The position numbers and the translations under genes are program-made. Positions 34,212 through 41,838 of a stretch of DNA of 64,000 nt are shown piece after piece. This DNA is from Anaeroglomus sp964630775 (lineage in GTDB: Bacteria; Planctomycetota; Phycisphaerae; Sedimentisphaerales; Anaerohalosphaeraceae): assembly GCA_964630775.1 (NCBI GenBank), contig CAZVYY010000016.1, forward strand, positions 21,163 through 85,162. Direction: 5' to 3'. The notes under the pieces are model-generated. The model did not search any database and had not been told where the DNA came from. It saw nothing but the letters and a program-made list of their open reading frames with translations. Each line of letters opens with the position of its first letter. The first letter of the stretch is position 1.

Positions 34212-34994
34212 TTGGCTGCCAGTAGCGATGCAGAATATCCTATCGGTATTATTCCCGCCATGCAGGATAATTTGATTTACCTGCTGCCCGGAATAAATTC
34301 GTGCTGCGCAGTAATCGACCCCGGTGAGGCGGAGATGGTTTTGACCTTATTGGAACGAGCGAAACTGACTTTGACACATGTTCTGCTGACCCATGGCCAT
34401 TCCGACCATACCGGCGGCGTGAGTCTCTTGAAAAAAAAGTCCGGATGCAGTGTGTTGGGAAGTGATAGGCGGCGAACCCCTGAAATCGACATCGTTGTGC
34501 AGGATGATCAGCGTGTTGACATGTGCGGTTTTCGAATTCGCGTGATTGCAGCACCGGGGCATACGTCGTCCAGCGTGTGTTATTATCTTGAGTCTGACGG
34601 CGACGGCAAGGGGGCGGTCTTTACCGGCGATACCCTGTTTGTCTGCGGCTGCGGCAGGCTGTTTGAATGCACGGCGCAGCAGCTGTTTGATTCGATCAAA
34701 CGCCTGGCGGCATTGCCTGATGACACACTCCTTTTTCCCGGCCATGACTATACCGTGGATAATATGCGGTTTGCTCTGACGGTTGAGCCGAACAATATGG
34801 CGATTCGCCGGCAATTGGAAGTGCTGAACAGAGACGGTTCCCTTGCCGCGATTCCCTCCTCTCTTGGATTTGAAAAGCAGACCAATCCATTTTTGCGGAC
34901 CCAGTCGCCGGATATTCGCCGTGCTCTAAATCTTGCCGATGCCCCGGATGAACAGGTCTTTGCCGAATTGCGCCGGCGAAAAGATCGGTTTTGA
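34212..34994 (+). CDS. gloB: Hydroxyacylglutathione hydrolase-like (glyoxalase II)
   Basis: A 260-residue metallo-beta-lactamase-fold hydrolase. The metal motif is THGHSDHTGG, followed by APGHTSSSVCYY, FTGDTLFVCGCGRLFE and FPGHDYTVDNMRFAL. The C-terminal helical domain (ending LRRRKDRF) matches true glyoxalase II, not just the fold. The thiol might not be glutathione in this lineage. The start is TTG 34212, the only in-frame start with a good RBS (GGAG six bases upstream). TATAAT at 34180-34185 may be its -10 box. Confidence 0.88.
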   Translation: MAASSDAEYPIGIIPAMQDNLIYLLPGINSCCAVIDPGEAEMVLTLLERAKLTLTHVLLTHGHSDHTGGVSLLKKKSGCSVLGSDRRRTPEIDIVVQDDQRVDMCGFRIRVIAAPGHTSSSVCYYLESDGDGKGAVFTGDTLFVCGCGRLFECTAQQLFDSIKRLAALPDDTLLFPGHDYTVDNMRFALTVEPNNMAIRRQLEVLNRDGSLAAIPSSLGFEKQTNPFLRTQSPDIRRALNLADAPDEQVFAELRRRKDRF

Positions 34995-35010
34995 GTGTTG
35001 AGGTTATGTC

Positions 35011-36126
35011 GTGGACTGCCCGGTTTGTCGAAATATGCTGCGAACAGTCAAATCCAGAGGATTTACCCTGGATGTCTGCCTGAAGTGCAAAGGGATATGG
35101 TTTGACGACGGGGAGCTGATCGGATTTGCCAAAGCACTCGAAAATGAGGTGGAGTCTGTCGATAAACAGACCTTGTATAAGCCTCGCAAGACGGTTGGGG
35201 AAAAAGAACTGCCATCGGTTCGAAGTTGCCCCCGCTGCAATGTGACGATGAAGCAATTCAATTATGCGTATGATTCCAATATCTTTCTGGATCGCTGTCT
35301 GCAATGCGGCGGGGTTTGGACGGATGCCGGCGAAATCCAGCGGGTTGCGTCCCATTTGAAAAAAGATCCCCGTGTCCAGGCCATTGGGGAGTCTTTGGTT
35401 AAAAGTCGCCAATTTCAGGATCTCGACGGACTTTCGGAGGCGCTCAACAGCCCCATGCCGTACTTCTTTCTGACGCCGCGCATTATTCTGCCGCTGTATG
35501 ATGATACGCCCCGTCAGCGGATTCCATTTGTGACGCTGGGCCTGATTGTCCTGTGTACGGTGCTCTTTTCGCTGATGGTGTTTGAAGTCTGTTCCAGCCA
35601 GACCTGCCTGGAACAGTTTGCATTTGTTCCGCTTGATCTGTTCAGTATCGGCCTGGTTACATCATTGTTTCTTCACGGCGGGTGGCTGCATCTGATCAGC
35701 AATATGTTTTATATGTGGCTGTTTGCCGACAATATCGAAGACCGTCTGGGCTGGTTCAAGTTTATTTTTTTCTATCTGGCCGCTGGAATATGTGCCAACC
35801 TGTTTTATGCAGTGTTTAATTTACACTCTTCTACCCCGCTGGTGGGGGCCAGCGGAGCGATTGCCGGGGTAATGGGGGCATACCTGGTTTATTTTCCCGC
35901 CGCACGGATTAAGACCCTGATGTTTTTTCGCATCTTCGACATCCCCGCCTGGTTTTACCTGGGATTCTGGATGGTGCTTCAATGCATCAACGGCGTCCTC
36001 GATGCCGCCGGCGGGACTTCCGGGGTCGCCTGGCTGGCCCATATCGGAGGATTTCTGTTTGGGCTGATGGTTGCCGGACTCGATAAAATGATTTATAAGC
36101 TGCGGTCAGTGCATCAGGCCCAATAG
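35011..36126 (+). CDS. Rhomboid protease with two N-terminal zinc ribbons
   Basis: A 371-residue intramembrane serine protease. Residues 1-40 and 72-112 are two TFIIB-type zinc ribbons: CPVC with CLKCKGIWFDDGEL, and CPRC with CLQCGGVWTDAGEI. The rhomboid domain covers about 165-360. Its signatures are HGGWLHLISNMFYMWLF, the catalytic Ser281 in VGASGAIAGVMGAYL, and His344 in AHIGGFLFG, so the dyad is intact. GTG 35011 has TGAGG seven bases upstream. The ribbons should lie in the cytoplasm and could bind protein or nucleic acid, so the protein may link membrane proteolysis to a regulator; this is inference. Confidence 0.92.
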   Translation: MDCPVCRNMLRTVKSRGFTLDVCLKCKGIWFDDGELIGFAKALENEVESVDKQTLYKPRKTVGEKELPSVRSCPRCNVTMKQFNYAYDSNIFLDRCLQCGGVWTDAGEIQRVASHLKKDPRVQAIGESLVKSRQFQDLDGLSEALNSPMPYFFLTPRIILPLYDDTPRQRIPFVTLGLIVLCTVLFSLMVFEVCSSQTCLEQFAFVPLDLFSIGLVTSLFLHGGWLHLISNMFYMWLFADNIEDRLGWFKFIFFYLAAGICANLFYAVFNLHSSTPLVGASGAIAGVMGAYLVYFPAARIKTLMFFRIFDIPAWFYLGFWMVLQCINGVLDAAGGTSGVAWLAHIGGFLFGLMVAGLDKMIYKLRSVHQAQ

Positions 36127-36175
36127 CCTTTGAATTCGATTATTAGCAAAGATAGCAAGCCTCGGAAATCAGGGC

Positions 36176-37333
36176 CTACTCTTTATTTTTGTTGTTTTTA
36201 ACTTTTTCCAGAGGCGTTGTGTCGTCTGCTGCAGTTCCCTTTTCTTCCACAGCCGGCGGTTGAATCTCCTTATTCAGCAGCATCGCTCTAAGTGGTTCCT
36301 GACGCACGGGCAGATTGCCCGGGGCAGGGGTGTGGGAAACCATTGCACTCAGGGCTTTCTTTTTGAGTGGTGTGTCACGCAGAGGTTTATTTCCGGCCGG
36401 CTGAGGTTCTTTGTACTTGGCAATATCCCACTCGTCGAAGAAGTATCCTTCGGTCCAGTCTCGTTTTGAGTTGCCGGGATTATAGGACAGAAAAGACCAA
36501 CCCGATCCGGCCACACAATCCAGGGTTTTGACGCCGCGCTCAGGGCAGGCCAGGTCATAAAAAACCCATCCGGCATCCGGAAAGTACACTTCGATGAAAT
36601 AGTACGAGGACTCGCCGCCAAGGTATTTGCTCATGACGACGTCGCTGGGGATTCCCATCTTGCGAAGCATGGCACAGGCCAGACATGACATGGCATAACT
36701 GTTGCCGGAACGCGCCGACAGGGTCTTGTCGGAACTGGATCCGGCTCCTTTGACCCACTGGATCTGGTCAGCTATCCAGTCGCATACTCCCGCCACGGAT
36801 TCTTCTGCATAGCGGCTTTTTTTGAGGATCTCTTCACAGATGGGAGGCAGTGCGGGGTTGTCCGGATTAATGTCATCTTTACGTCCTGTGCCAAGATAAT
36901 CTTTGAACTTTTCCACGACCGAAGCCGGATACGGCAGTTTGGCGGTCGTGCACAGTTTGTTCCGTGCAATCAGGGTCATAATCAGCTCCTGCTTGACGGT
37001 GACGGAAATACCTTCTGTTTTTTTCCACCCCATACGATAAATCTTTCGGGCCCAGCCGTATTCATGGGAGGACACCTCAATGGTATCGGGTTTCTGAGAA
37101 AAGGTAAAAGACGACGAGTCAATAATTTGTTCGTTGGTTGCCCCCTGAAAACTGAACATGGCCGGGATTTCCGCGGTTAACGGCTGTCCCGGCATGGACA
37201 GAATCTCGTACTTGCGGACGACCTTTAATTTTCTTTTACTGAGTGCCGGAGTGAATACCGAAGTATCACCTGTGCCGGACGATGCCATGATGAATACCGC
37301 CAGAATGATTCCCCAGATAAGTCTGTAACCCAT
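36176..37333 (-). CDS. Exported transglutaminase-fold protein with missing catalytic residues
   Basis: A 385-residue exported protein with a signal peptide ending near ASSGTGDT. A transglutaminase-like core lies at about residues 180-265: LRKMGIPSDVVMSKYL corresponds to LRALGIPARVV, and FIEVYFPDAGWVFYDLA to the HAWVEVYLPGGGWVPFDP block. Aligned by these, the catalytic Cys is Ser212 and the His is Tyr244, while Asp260 is kept, so it is probably not an enzyme. The last 85 residues are Pro/Lys-rich and low in complexity. It may bind peptides or sugars in the envelope, but no function can be given. Confidence 0.8.
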   Translation of the reverse strand: MGYRLIWGIILAVFIMASSGTGDTSVFTPALSKRKLKVVRKYEILSMPGQPLTAEIPAMFSFQGATNEQIIDSSSFTFSQKPDTIEVSSHEYGWARKIYRMGWKKTEGISVTVKQELIMTLIARNKLCTTAKLPYPASVVEKFKDYLGTGRKDDINPDNPALPPICEEILKKSRYAEESVAGVCDWIADQIQWVKGAGSSSDKTLSARSGNSYAMSCLACAMLRKMGIPSDVVMSKYLGGESSYYFIEVYFPDAGWVFYDLACPERGVKTLDCVAGSGWSFLSYNPGNSKRDWTEGYFFDEWDIAKYKEPQPAGNKPLRDTPLKKKALSAMVSHTPAPGNLPVRQEPLRAMLLNKEIQPPAVEEKGTAADDTTPLEKVKNNKNKE

Positions 37334-37532
37334 AATCGCTCCTGATTCTGTTTAATGTATTGGGTACTGAAAAAAGTTCTCTCTGTAAACGTGTTGTGCT
37401 CGCCTCAATTATTACAGACAAAAACAACACAATTATAGTATGGCGTTGAGTTTGTTCAAATAAAAAATCACCATTGCCAATAGAATACAGCGATGCAGGA
37501 AGGTCCCAAAGGAATTATTCGTCGGCAAAAAG

Positions 37533-37832
37533 TTAATATATCTGCTGCGATAATCCTTCCGGCCCGAGACACACCGGCGGTACGTTCTCGACTTGATGGT
37601 TCTGAAAACTAAACAATTGCTTGAAACGATTTGCCAGGCTGTCCGGATTGCCGAACAGTCGCTTGCGAGCCGCTTTAAACTGCCCCGGCGTCAGGCTGCC
37701 CAGATACCGGCACAAATACGCCCACTCGGCCGGATCAATCCCCTCGGCCAGTTCACACCATACCCCGGTTTCCGACCAGGCCGGTTCAGAGAATAAAAGT
37801 CCCTGAGCATGTTGAATTTCGGTTGTGACCAT
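37533..37832 (-). CDS. Small protein of unknown function
   Basis: A 99-residue protein that I do not recognise. It has no signal peptide or membrane helix, is rich in Trp, Leu and Pro, and contains WCELAEGIDPAEWAYLCRYL followed by LTPGQFKAARKRLFG. An RBS (AAAGGA) lies eight bases before the ATG, and the reading frame has clear protein-like composition, so I take it as real. It stands alone between divergently and convergently placed neighbours. Confidence 0.6.
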   Translation of the reverse strand: MVTTEIQHAQGLLFSEPAWSETGVWCELAEGIDPAEWAYLCRYLGSLTPGQFKAARKRLFGNPDSLANRFKQLFSFQNHQVENVPPVCLGPEGLSQQIY

Positions 37833-38033
37833 ACGCCAATTCCTTTACTAAATCATTGTCAATAAAATAGTTAAAGAAGGGCTTAGGTTTGACATGTTAG
37901 ACAGAGGTCGGTTCCACCCTCGGAACACAGACAAACAGGATAGGAGGCAGCCTGTAAAATGTCAAGAAATAAGTTTGTTTTTTATGCACAGTGGCTACAA
38001 TAAGACTAACCAGTTTTTTTGAAAGGGCGTGGT

Positions 38034-39422
38034 ATGAAGACAAAAATACAAGGTAATATGATTGCGTTTTTAGTGGTTCTGTGCTGCGGTACCGTATGTG
38101 CACAAGAGTCGCAGCCGCCAGCGGAAACCAAAGCCCCTAATTTTCGTCTGGCTGTTCCCGATAAACCCGTTAAGGTCCTTGCGGATGGATTTGTCTTTAC
38201 CGAAGGACCCGCGGCAGACAGCAAGGGCAATATCTTTTTCACGGACATCCCCAACAATCGAATCCATCAATGGTCGATCGAGGGCAAACTCTCGACGTTT
38301 ATGGAAAACAGCGGCGGTGCCAACGGGCTGTTCTTCGACAGCAAGGGCAATATGATTGCCTGTGCCGGCGGCGAGGGTCGGCTGGTTTCCATCGACCCGA
38401 AGGGCACTCTAACCATCCTGGCCGACAAATACCAGGGCAAGCCATTCAACAGCCCCAACGACCTCTGGATTACACCCAAAGGGGGGATCTATTTTTCGGA
38501 TCCCCGCTACGGCCAGCGGGATGATCTGCCGCAGAACGGCGAACATGTCTATTATCTGTCGCCTGACCGGAAAAAACTTACCCGGGTAATTGAGGATATG
38601 GTCCGGCCCAACGGCCTGATTGGAACCCCCGACGGCAAGACCCTGTATGTCGCAGACCATGGCGCAAACAAGACCTTCGTGTACAAAATTAATCCTGATG
38701 GTAGCTTGACCGATAAAAAACTGTTTGCCCCGCAAGGCTCCGACGGCATGACCATCGACCGCTACGGCAATATCTATCTGACCGGCAGGGCGGTGACCGT
38801 CTATGCCCCTGACGGCACCCTGATTCAAACCATCGAAGTACCCCAGACGCCGTCGAATGTCTGCTTTGGCGGGAAAGACAACACAACGCTGTTTATCACT
38901 GCTCGCAAGGCCCTCTATGCCGTCGGCGGGGAAGGCAAAGTATATTCGTTCACGCTGGATGATATTGACGGCAAACCTGTTGCCCTGTCGCAGTACCAGG
39001 GCAAGGTACTGCTGCTTGTCAATGTTGCCAGCAAGTGCGGTTATACCAAACAGTATGCCGGACTTCAGAAGCTTTACGAGAAATATAAAGACCAGGGATT
39101 TGTGATCCTCGGATTTCCCGCCAATAATTTCGGCGGACAGGAGCCGGGAACCAATGCCGACATCAAGACATTCTGTACGACTCAATTTCATGTCAGCTTC
39201 CCGATGTTCGCCAAGATTTCCGTGGCCGGGCAGGATATTCATCCTCTCTATCAGTATCTGACCAGCTCGCAGGAAAACGGTGAGTTCGGCAAGCCCATCG
39301 GCTGGAATTTCACCAAGTATCTGATCGGCAAAGACGGGAAAATCCTTGCTCGATATCCCTCCGAGGTCGATCCGTCCAGTCCGCAATTGCTTAAGGCCGT
39401 GGAAGAGGCATTAAAGGACTGA
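38034..39422 (+). CDS. Exported SMP-30/gluconolactonase-glutathione peroxidase fusion
   Basis: A 462-residue exported fusion. A signal peptide (ending GTVCAQE) is followed by an SMP-30/gluconolactonase beta-propeller at about residues 40-300, with FTEGPAADSKGNIFFTD, SPNDLWITPKGGIYFSDP and the metal-site SDGMTIDRYGNIY. A complete glutathione peroxidase-like domain then runs from about 305 to the end: LLLVNVASKCGYT with peroxidatic Cys335 (not selenocysteine), GFPANNFGGQEPG and GWNFTKYLIGKDG. There is almost no linker, the propeller's last strand leading straight into the thioredoxin fold. ATG 38034 has GAAAGGG six bases upstream. Lactone hydrolysis coupled to peroxide removal outside the cytoplasm is a guess. 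Confidence 0.9.
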   Translation: MKTKIQGNMIAFLVVLCCGTVCAQESQPPAETKAPNFRLAVPDKPVKVLADGFVFTEGPAADSKGNIFFTDIPNNRIHQWSIEGKLSTFMENSGGANGLFFDSKGNMIACAGGEGRLVSIDPKGTLTILADKYQGKPFNSPNDLWITPKGGIYFSDPRYGQRDDLPQNGEHVYYLSPDRKKLTRVIEDMVRPNGLIGTPDGKTLYVADHGANKTFVYKINPDGSLTDKKLFAPQGSDGMTIDRYGNIYLTGRAVTVYAPDGTLIQTIEVPQTPSNVCFGGKDNTTLFITARKALYAVGGEGKVYSFTLDDIDGKPVALSQYQGKVLLLVNVASKCGYTKQYAGLQKLYEKYKDQGFVILGFPANNFGGQEPGTNADIKTFCTTQFHVSFPMFAKISVAGQDIHPLYQYLTSSQENGEFGKPIGWNFTKYLIGKDGKILARYPSEVDPSSPQLLKAVEEALKD

Positions 39423-39484
39423 TGAATAGAAAAAAGGGCAGGGCGGCTTGTTCAATAATGGCCTTTAAGCAATACCGCAAATAA

Positions 39485-39560
39485 TTGTTTGCATAAAAAT
39501 AAAAATCATATAAGATGCCCAATCGGTATGTCCGGCCAGGGGCAGACTTTCCGGCCGGAC
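39485..39560 (+). promoter_or_regulatory. Probable promoter and leader hairpin of the GH172 gene
   Basis: TTGTTT (39485-39490), 18 bases, then TATAAG (39509-39514) could be a promoter. Just downstream, an 8-bp stem (39530-39537 with 39553-39560) forms in the 5' leader of the GH172 mRNA. Confidence 0.35.
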
Positions 39561-39627
39561 CTGTGTCGAGGCCGGAGGGAATGGTTCTTTTCCGGGGTTT
39601 TAAAGCTTTCATTTTAAGGAGTTTGCA

Positions 39628-41736
39628 ATGAGATACGCAAGACCGATAGCGTCGCTTCTCTGTATCATCGCTGGATTGCAGCAAGTTGTTCTGGCTGCCG
39701 ACAATCCCCCCATCACTTTCAGTTCATTGCTGGAGGAGATGGTCAGCCGGGACGCATTGGCCCGATTTCCCGAGCCGGCTTACACCTGCAAACAGTTCAG
39801 CAGCTATGACCGCCACTCCGATACCCCCGATTCACCGACCTGGTGGGCCAACATGGACCGCAGCTATTTTCTGGGCACCGAAGAAAAAGCCGGCAAGAAA
39901 GAATATGTCCTGATGGATACCGCCGGTCCCGGCGCCGTGGTCCGTTTCTGGGCGACCTGGCATGGCCCTTCCGGAAAGCCGTTTACCAACGGAATTCTGC
40001 GGTTTTATCTGGATGGCAATGAAAAGCCCGCGATTGAAGGCCCGATTCAAAGCGTCCTCGATGAAGGGATGCTGACGGGAGCCCCGTTGTCAGAGGGTGT
40101 GTCGCCCCAGACCCAATACGGCCAACGCGGCCACAATCTCTATATGCCGATTCCGTATGCCAAACACTGTAAGATCACCTATCAGACCGATGCCCCCGTC
40201 GATGAAGGAGCGCATCAGGGAGAAGCGCTGTATTATCAGATTAATTACCGCACCTATGCCGCAGGAACCGCAGTCCAGTCGTTTTCGATGGATCAGCTCG
40301 AAACGGCCAAGTCGGTCCTTGCTGAAACCCAGAATAAACTGAGTCAAGCCGTCCGGCCTGAAGTTGAAAGTCCTCGTAATCGTCATGTCCCAATAGATAT
40401 TCCTGCAGGCGGCAGTTCAACGCTTGCTTTAGATTCCACAAATCCCCAGGCCATAGTCGCTTTCACAGTGAAACTGAAGGCGGATAATCTGCCGCAGGCC
40501 CTGCGTTCCACGGTTTTGGAGATGATATTTGATGATACCCGGACGGTCTGGTGCCCGGTAGGCGACTTTTTTGGGATTGGATATAAAGGTAAACCTTACA
40601 AAACCTGGTACACCGAAGTCTCCGAAGATGGCACCATGTCCTGTTACTGGCTGATGCCGTATCAGCGATCCGTTTTGATCAAGCTGCATAACCTGGGTGA
40701 ACAGATTGTTCGGGATGAAAAATTTCAGGCCCAGACCAAACCATGGACCTGGGACAATCGCAGTATGTATTTCCATGCCGCCTGGAAACAGTGGACTAAA
40801 ATCCAGACCTGCTCCAATACGAAAGCTCAGGACCAGGGCGCCTTTGATCTGAACTGGGTCAAGGTGGCCGGGCAGGGCGTCTATGTCGGCGACAGCCTGG
40901 CGATCTTCAATGGAGCTGCCGCATGGTGGGGCGAAGGCGATGAAAAGATCTATGTCGATGGCGAAACATTCCCCTCGCATTTCGGCACAGGTACCGAAGA
41001 TTACTATGGCTATGCCTGGTGCCGGCCGGAGTATTTCCAGTCTGCCTTTCATGCCCAGCCCACTGGGGCCGGTAATTTTGAGAGCGATTTCTCGGTTAAC
41101 GTGCGCTATCGTGCACTCGATGCAATTCCATTCACCGCATCGCTGCAATTTGATATGGAGCTGTGGCACTGGGCCAAGACCCGAGTCAATTATGCCCCGA
41201 CAACGTTTTGGTATGCCCGCCCCGGGGCAATCTCCAATGTCCAGCCCATGCCCGAAGAAGCCCGCAACAAGGTGGCTCTCGTTCAGGAAGATGTTGTCGA
41301 GATTAAGCGTATCCAGGGTGCCCTCGAAGGCGAAGCCATGCAGATTCAGCAGACAACCGGCGGCAAAACCGAACTGCAGTCGGGGGCTCAATTTGACTGG
41401 AGCGGCAATAAACAGCTCTGGTGGATAGACGCCAAAGAAGGCGATATACTGACCCTCGAATTTTCCGTGGATAAACCTGGCCTCTATTCCATGACCGCAG
41501 CCCTGACCAAAGCCAGAGATTACGGTATTATCGCCATCGCAGTCAACGGCAAAACGCTCACCGAAAAACTCGACTTGTACAATCCAAGCGTCATCACCGA
41601 AGAAATTACACTCGGCACCTGCCAACTGAAACAGGGCGTCAATCAGCTTGAGGTCAAAATCATCGGTTCTAATCCGCAGGCCATCAAACGCAATATGTTC
41701 GGCCTGGATTATATCCTGTTGACGCCTCAAAATTGA
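39628..41736 (+). CDS. Exported GH172 (DUF2961) glycoside hydrolase
   Basis: A 702-residue exported enzyme with a Sec signal (ending VVLAADN). The DUF2961/GH172 domain occupies about residues 35-520. Its signature HFGTGTEDYYGYAW contains Glu457, the likely catalytic or binding acid. DTAGPGAVVRFWATW and GRCPVGDFFG-like VWCPVGDFFGIG are other family regions. Characterised members cleave alpha-D-fructofuranosides, difructose anhydrides or D-arabinofuranosides. Residues 560-702 form an extra beta-sandwich like those bound to sugar in other GH families (DILTLEFSVDKPGLYSMTAA). It carries its own promoter and terminator. Confidence 0.9.
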   Translation: MRYARPIASLLCIIAGLQQVVLAADNPPITFSSLLEEMVSRDALARFPEPAYTCKQFSSYDRHSDTPDSPTWWANMDRSYFLGTEEKAGKKEYVLMDTAGPGAVVRFWATWHGPSGKPFTNGILRFYLDGNEKPAIEGPIQSVLDEGMLTGAPLSEGVSPQTQYGQRGHNLYMPIPYAKHCKITYQTDAPVDEGAHQGEALYYQINYRTYAAGTAVQSFSMDQLETAKSVLAETQNKLSQAVRPEVESPRNRHVPIDIPAGGSSTLALDSTNPQAIVAFTVKLKADNLPQALRSTVLEMIFDDTRTVWCPVGDFFGIGYKGKPYKTWYTEVSEDGTMSCYWLMPYQRSVLIKLHNLGEQIVRDEKFQAQTKPWTWDNRSMYFHAAWKQWTKIQTCSNTKAQDQGAFDLNWVKVAGQGVYVGDSLAIFNGAAAWWGEGDEKIYVDGETFPSHFGTGTEDYYGYAWCRPEYFQSAFHAQPTGAGNFESDFSVNVRYRALDAIPFTASLQFDMELWHWAKTRVNYAPTTFWYARPGAISNVQPMPEEARNKVALVQEDVVEIKRIQGALEGEAMQIQQTTGGKTELQSGAQFDWSGNKQLWWIDAKEGDILTLEFSVDKPGLYSMTAALTKARDYGIIAIAVNGKTLTEKLDLYNPSVITEEITLGTCQLKQGVNQLEVKIIGSNPQAIKRNMFGLDYILLTPQN

Positions 41737-41761
41737 ACAGCGATGTACCGCACAAAATCAG

Positions 41762-41806
41762 GAAGCCAAATCGGCCCGGAGACCGATTTGGCTTCTTTTA
41801 TTTTGG
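41762..41806. terminator. Terminator after the GH172 gene
   Basis: A perfect 13-bp stem (41762-41774 with 41783-41795, eight-base loop) is followed by TTTTATTTT. It ends the GH172 transcript and may also serve the convergent CotH/lamin-tail gene that stops at 41839. Confidence 0.9.
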
Positions 41807-41838
41807 ATGCCATTGCATTTAGCAATGACCCAAATCGA

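Noticed and set aside
40429..41730. 433-codon minus-strand frame
   Set aside because: Antisense to the GH172 gene; such long shadows arise from codon bias. The same applies to 57895-59499, 61230-62432, 54713-55912, 24873-26459 and 22483-23574.
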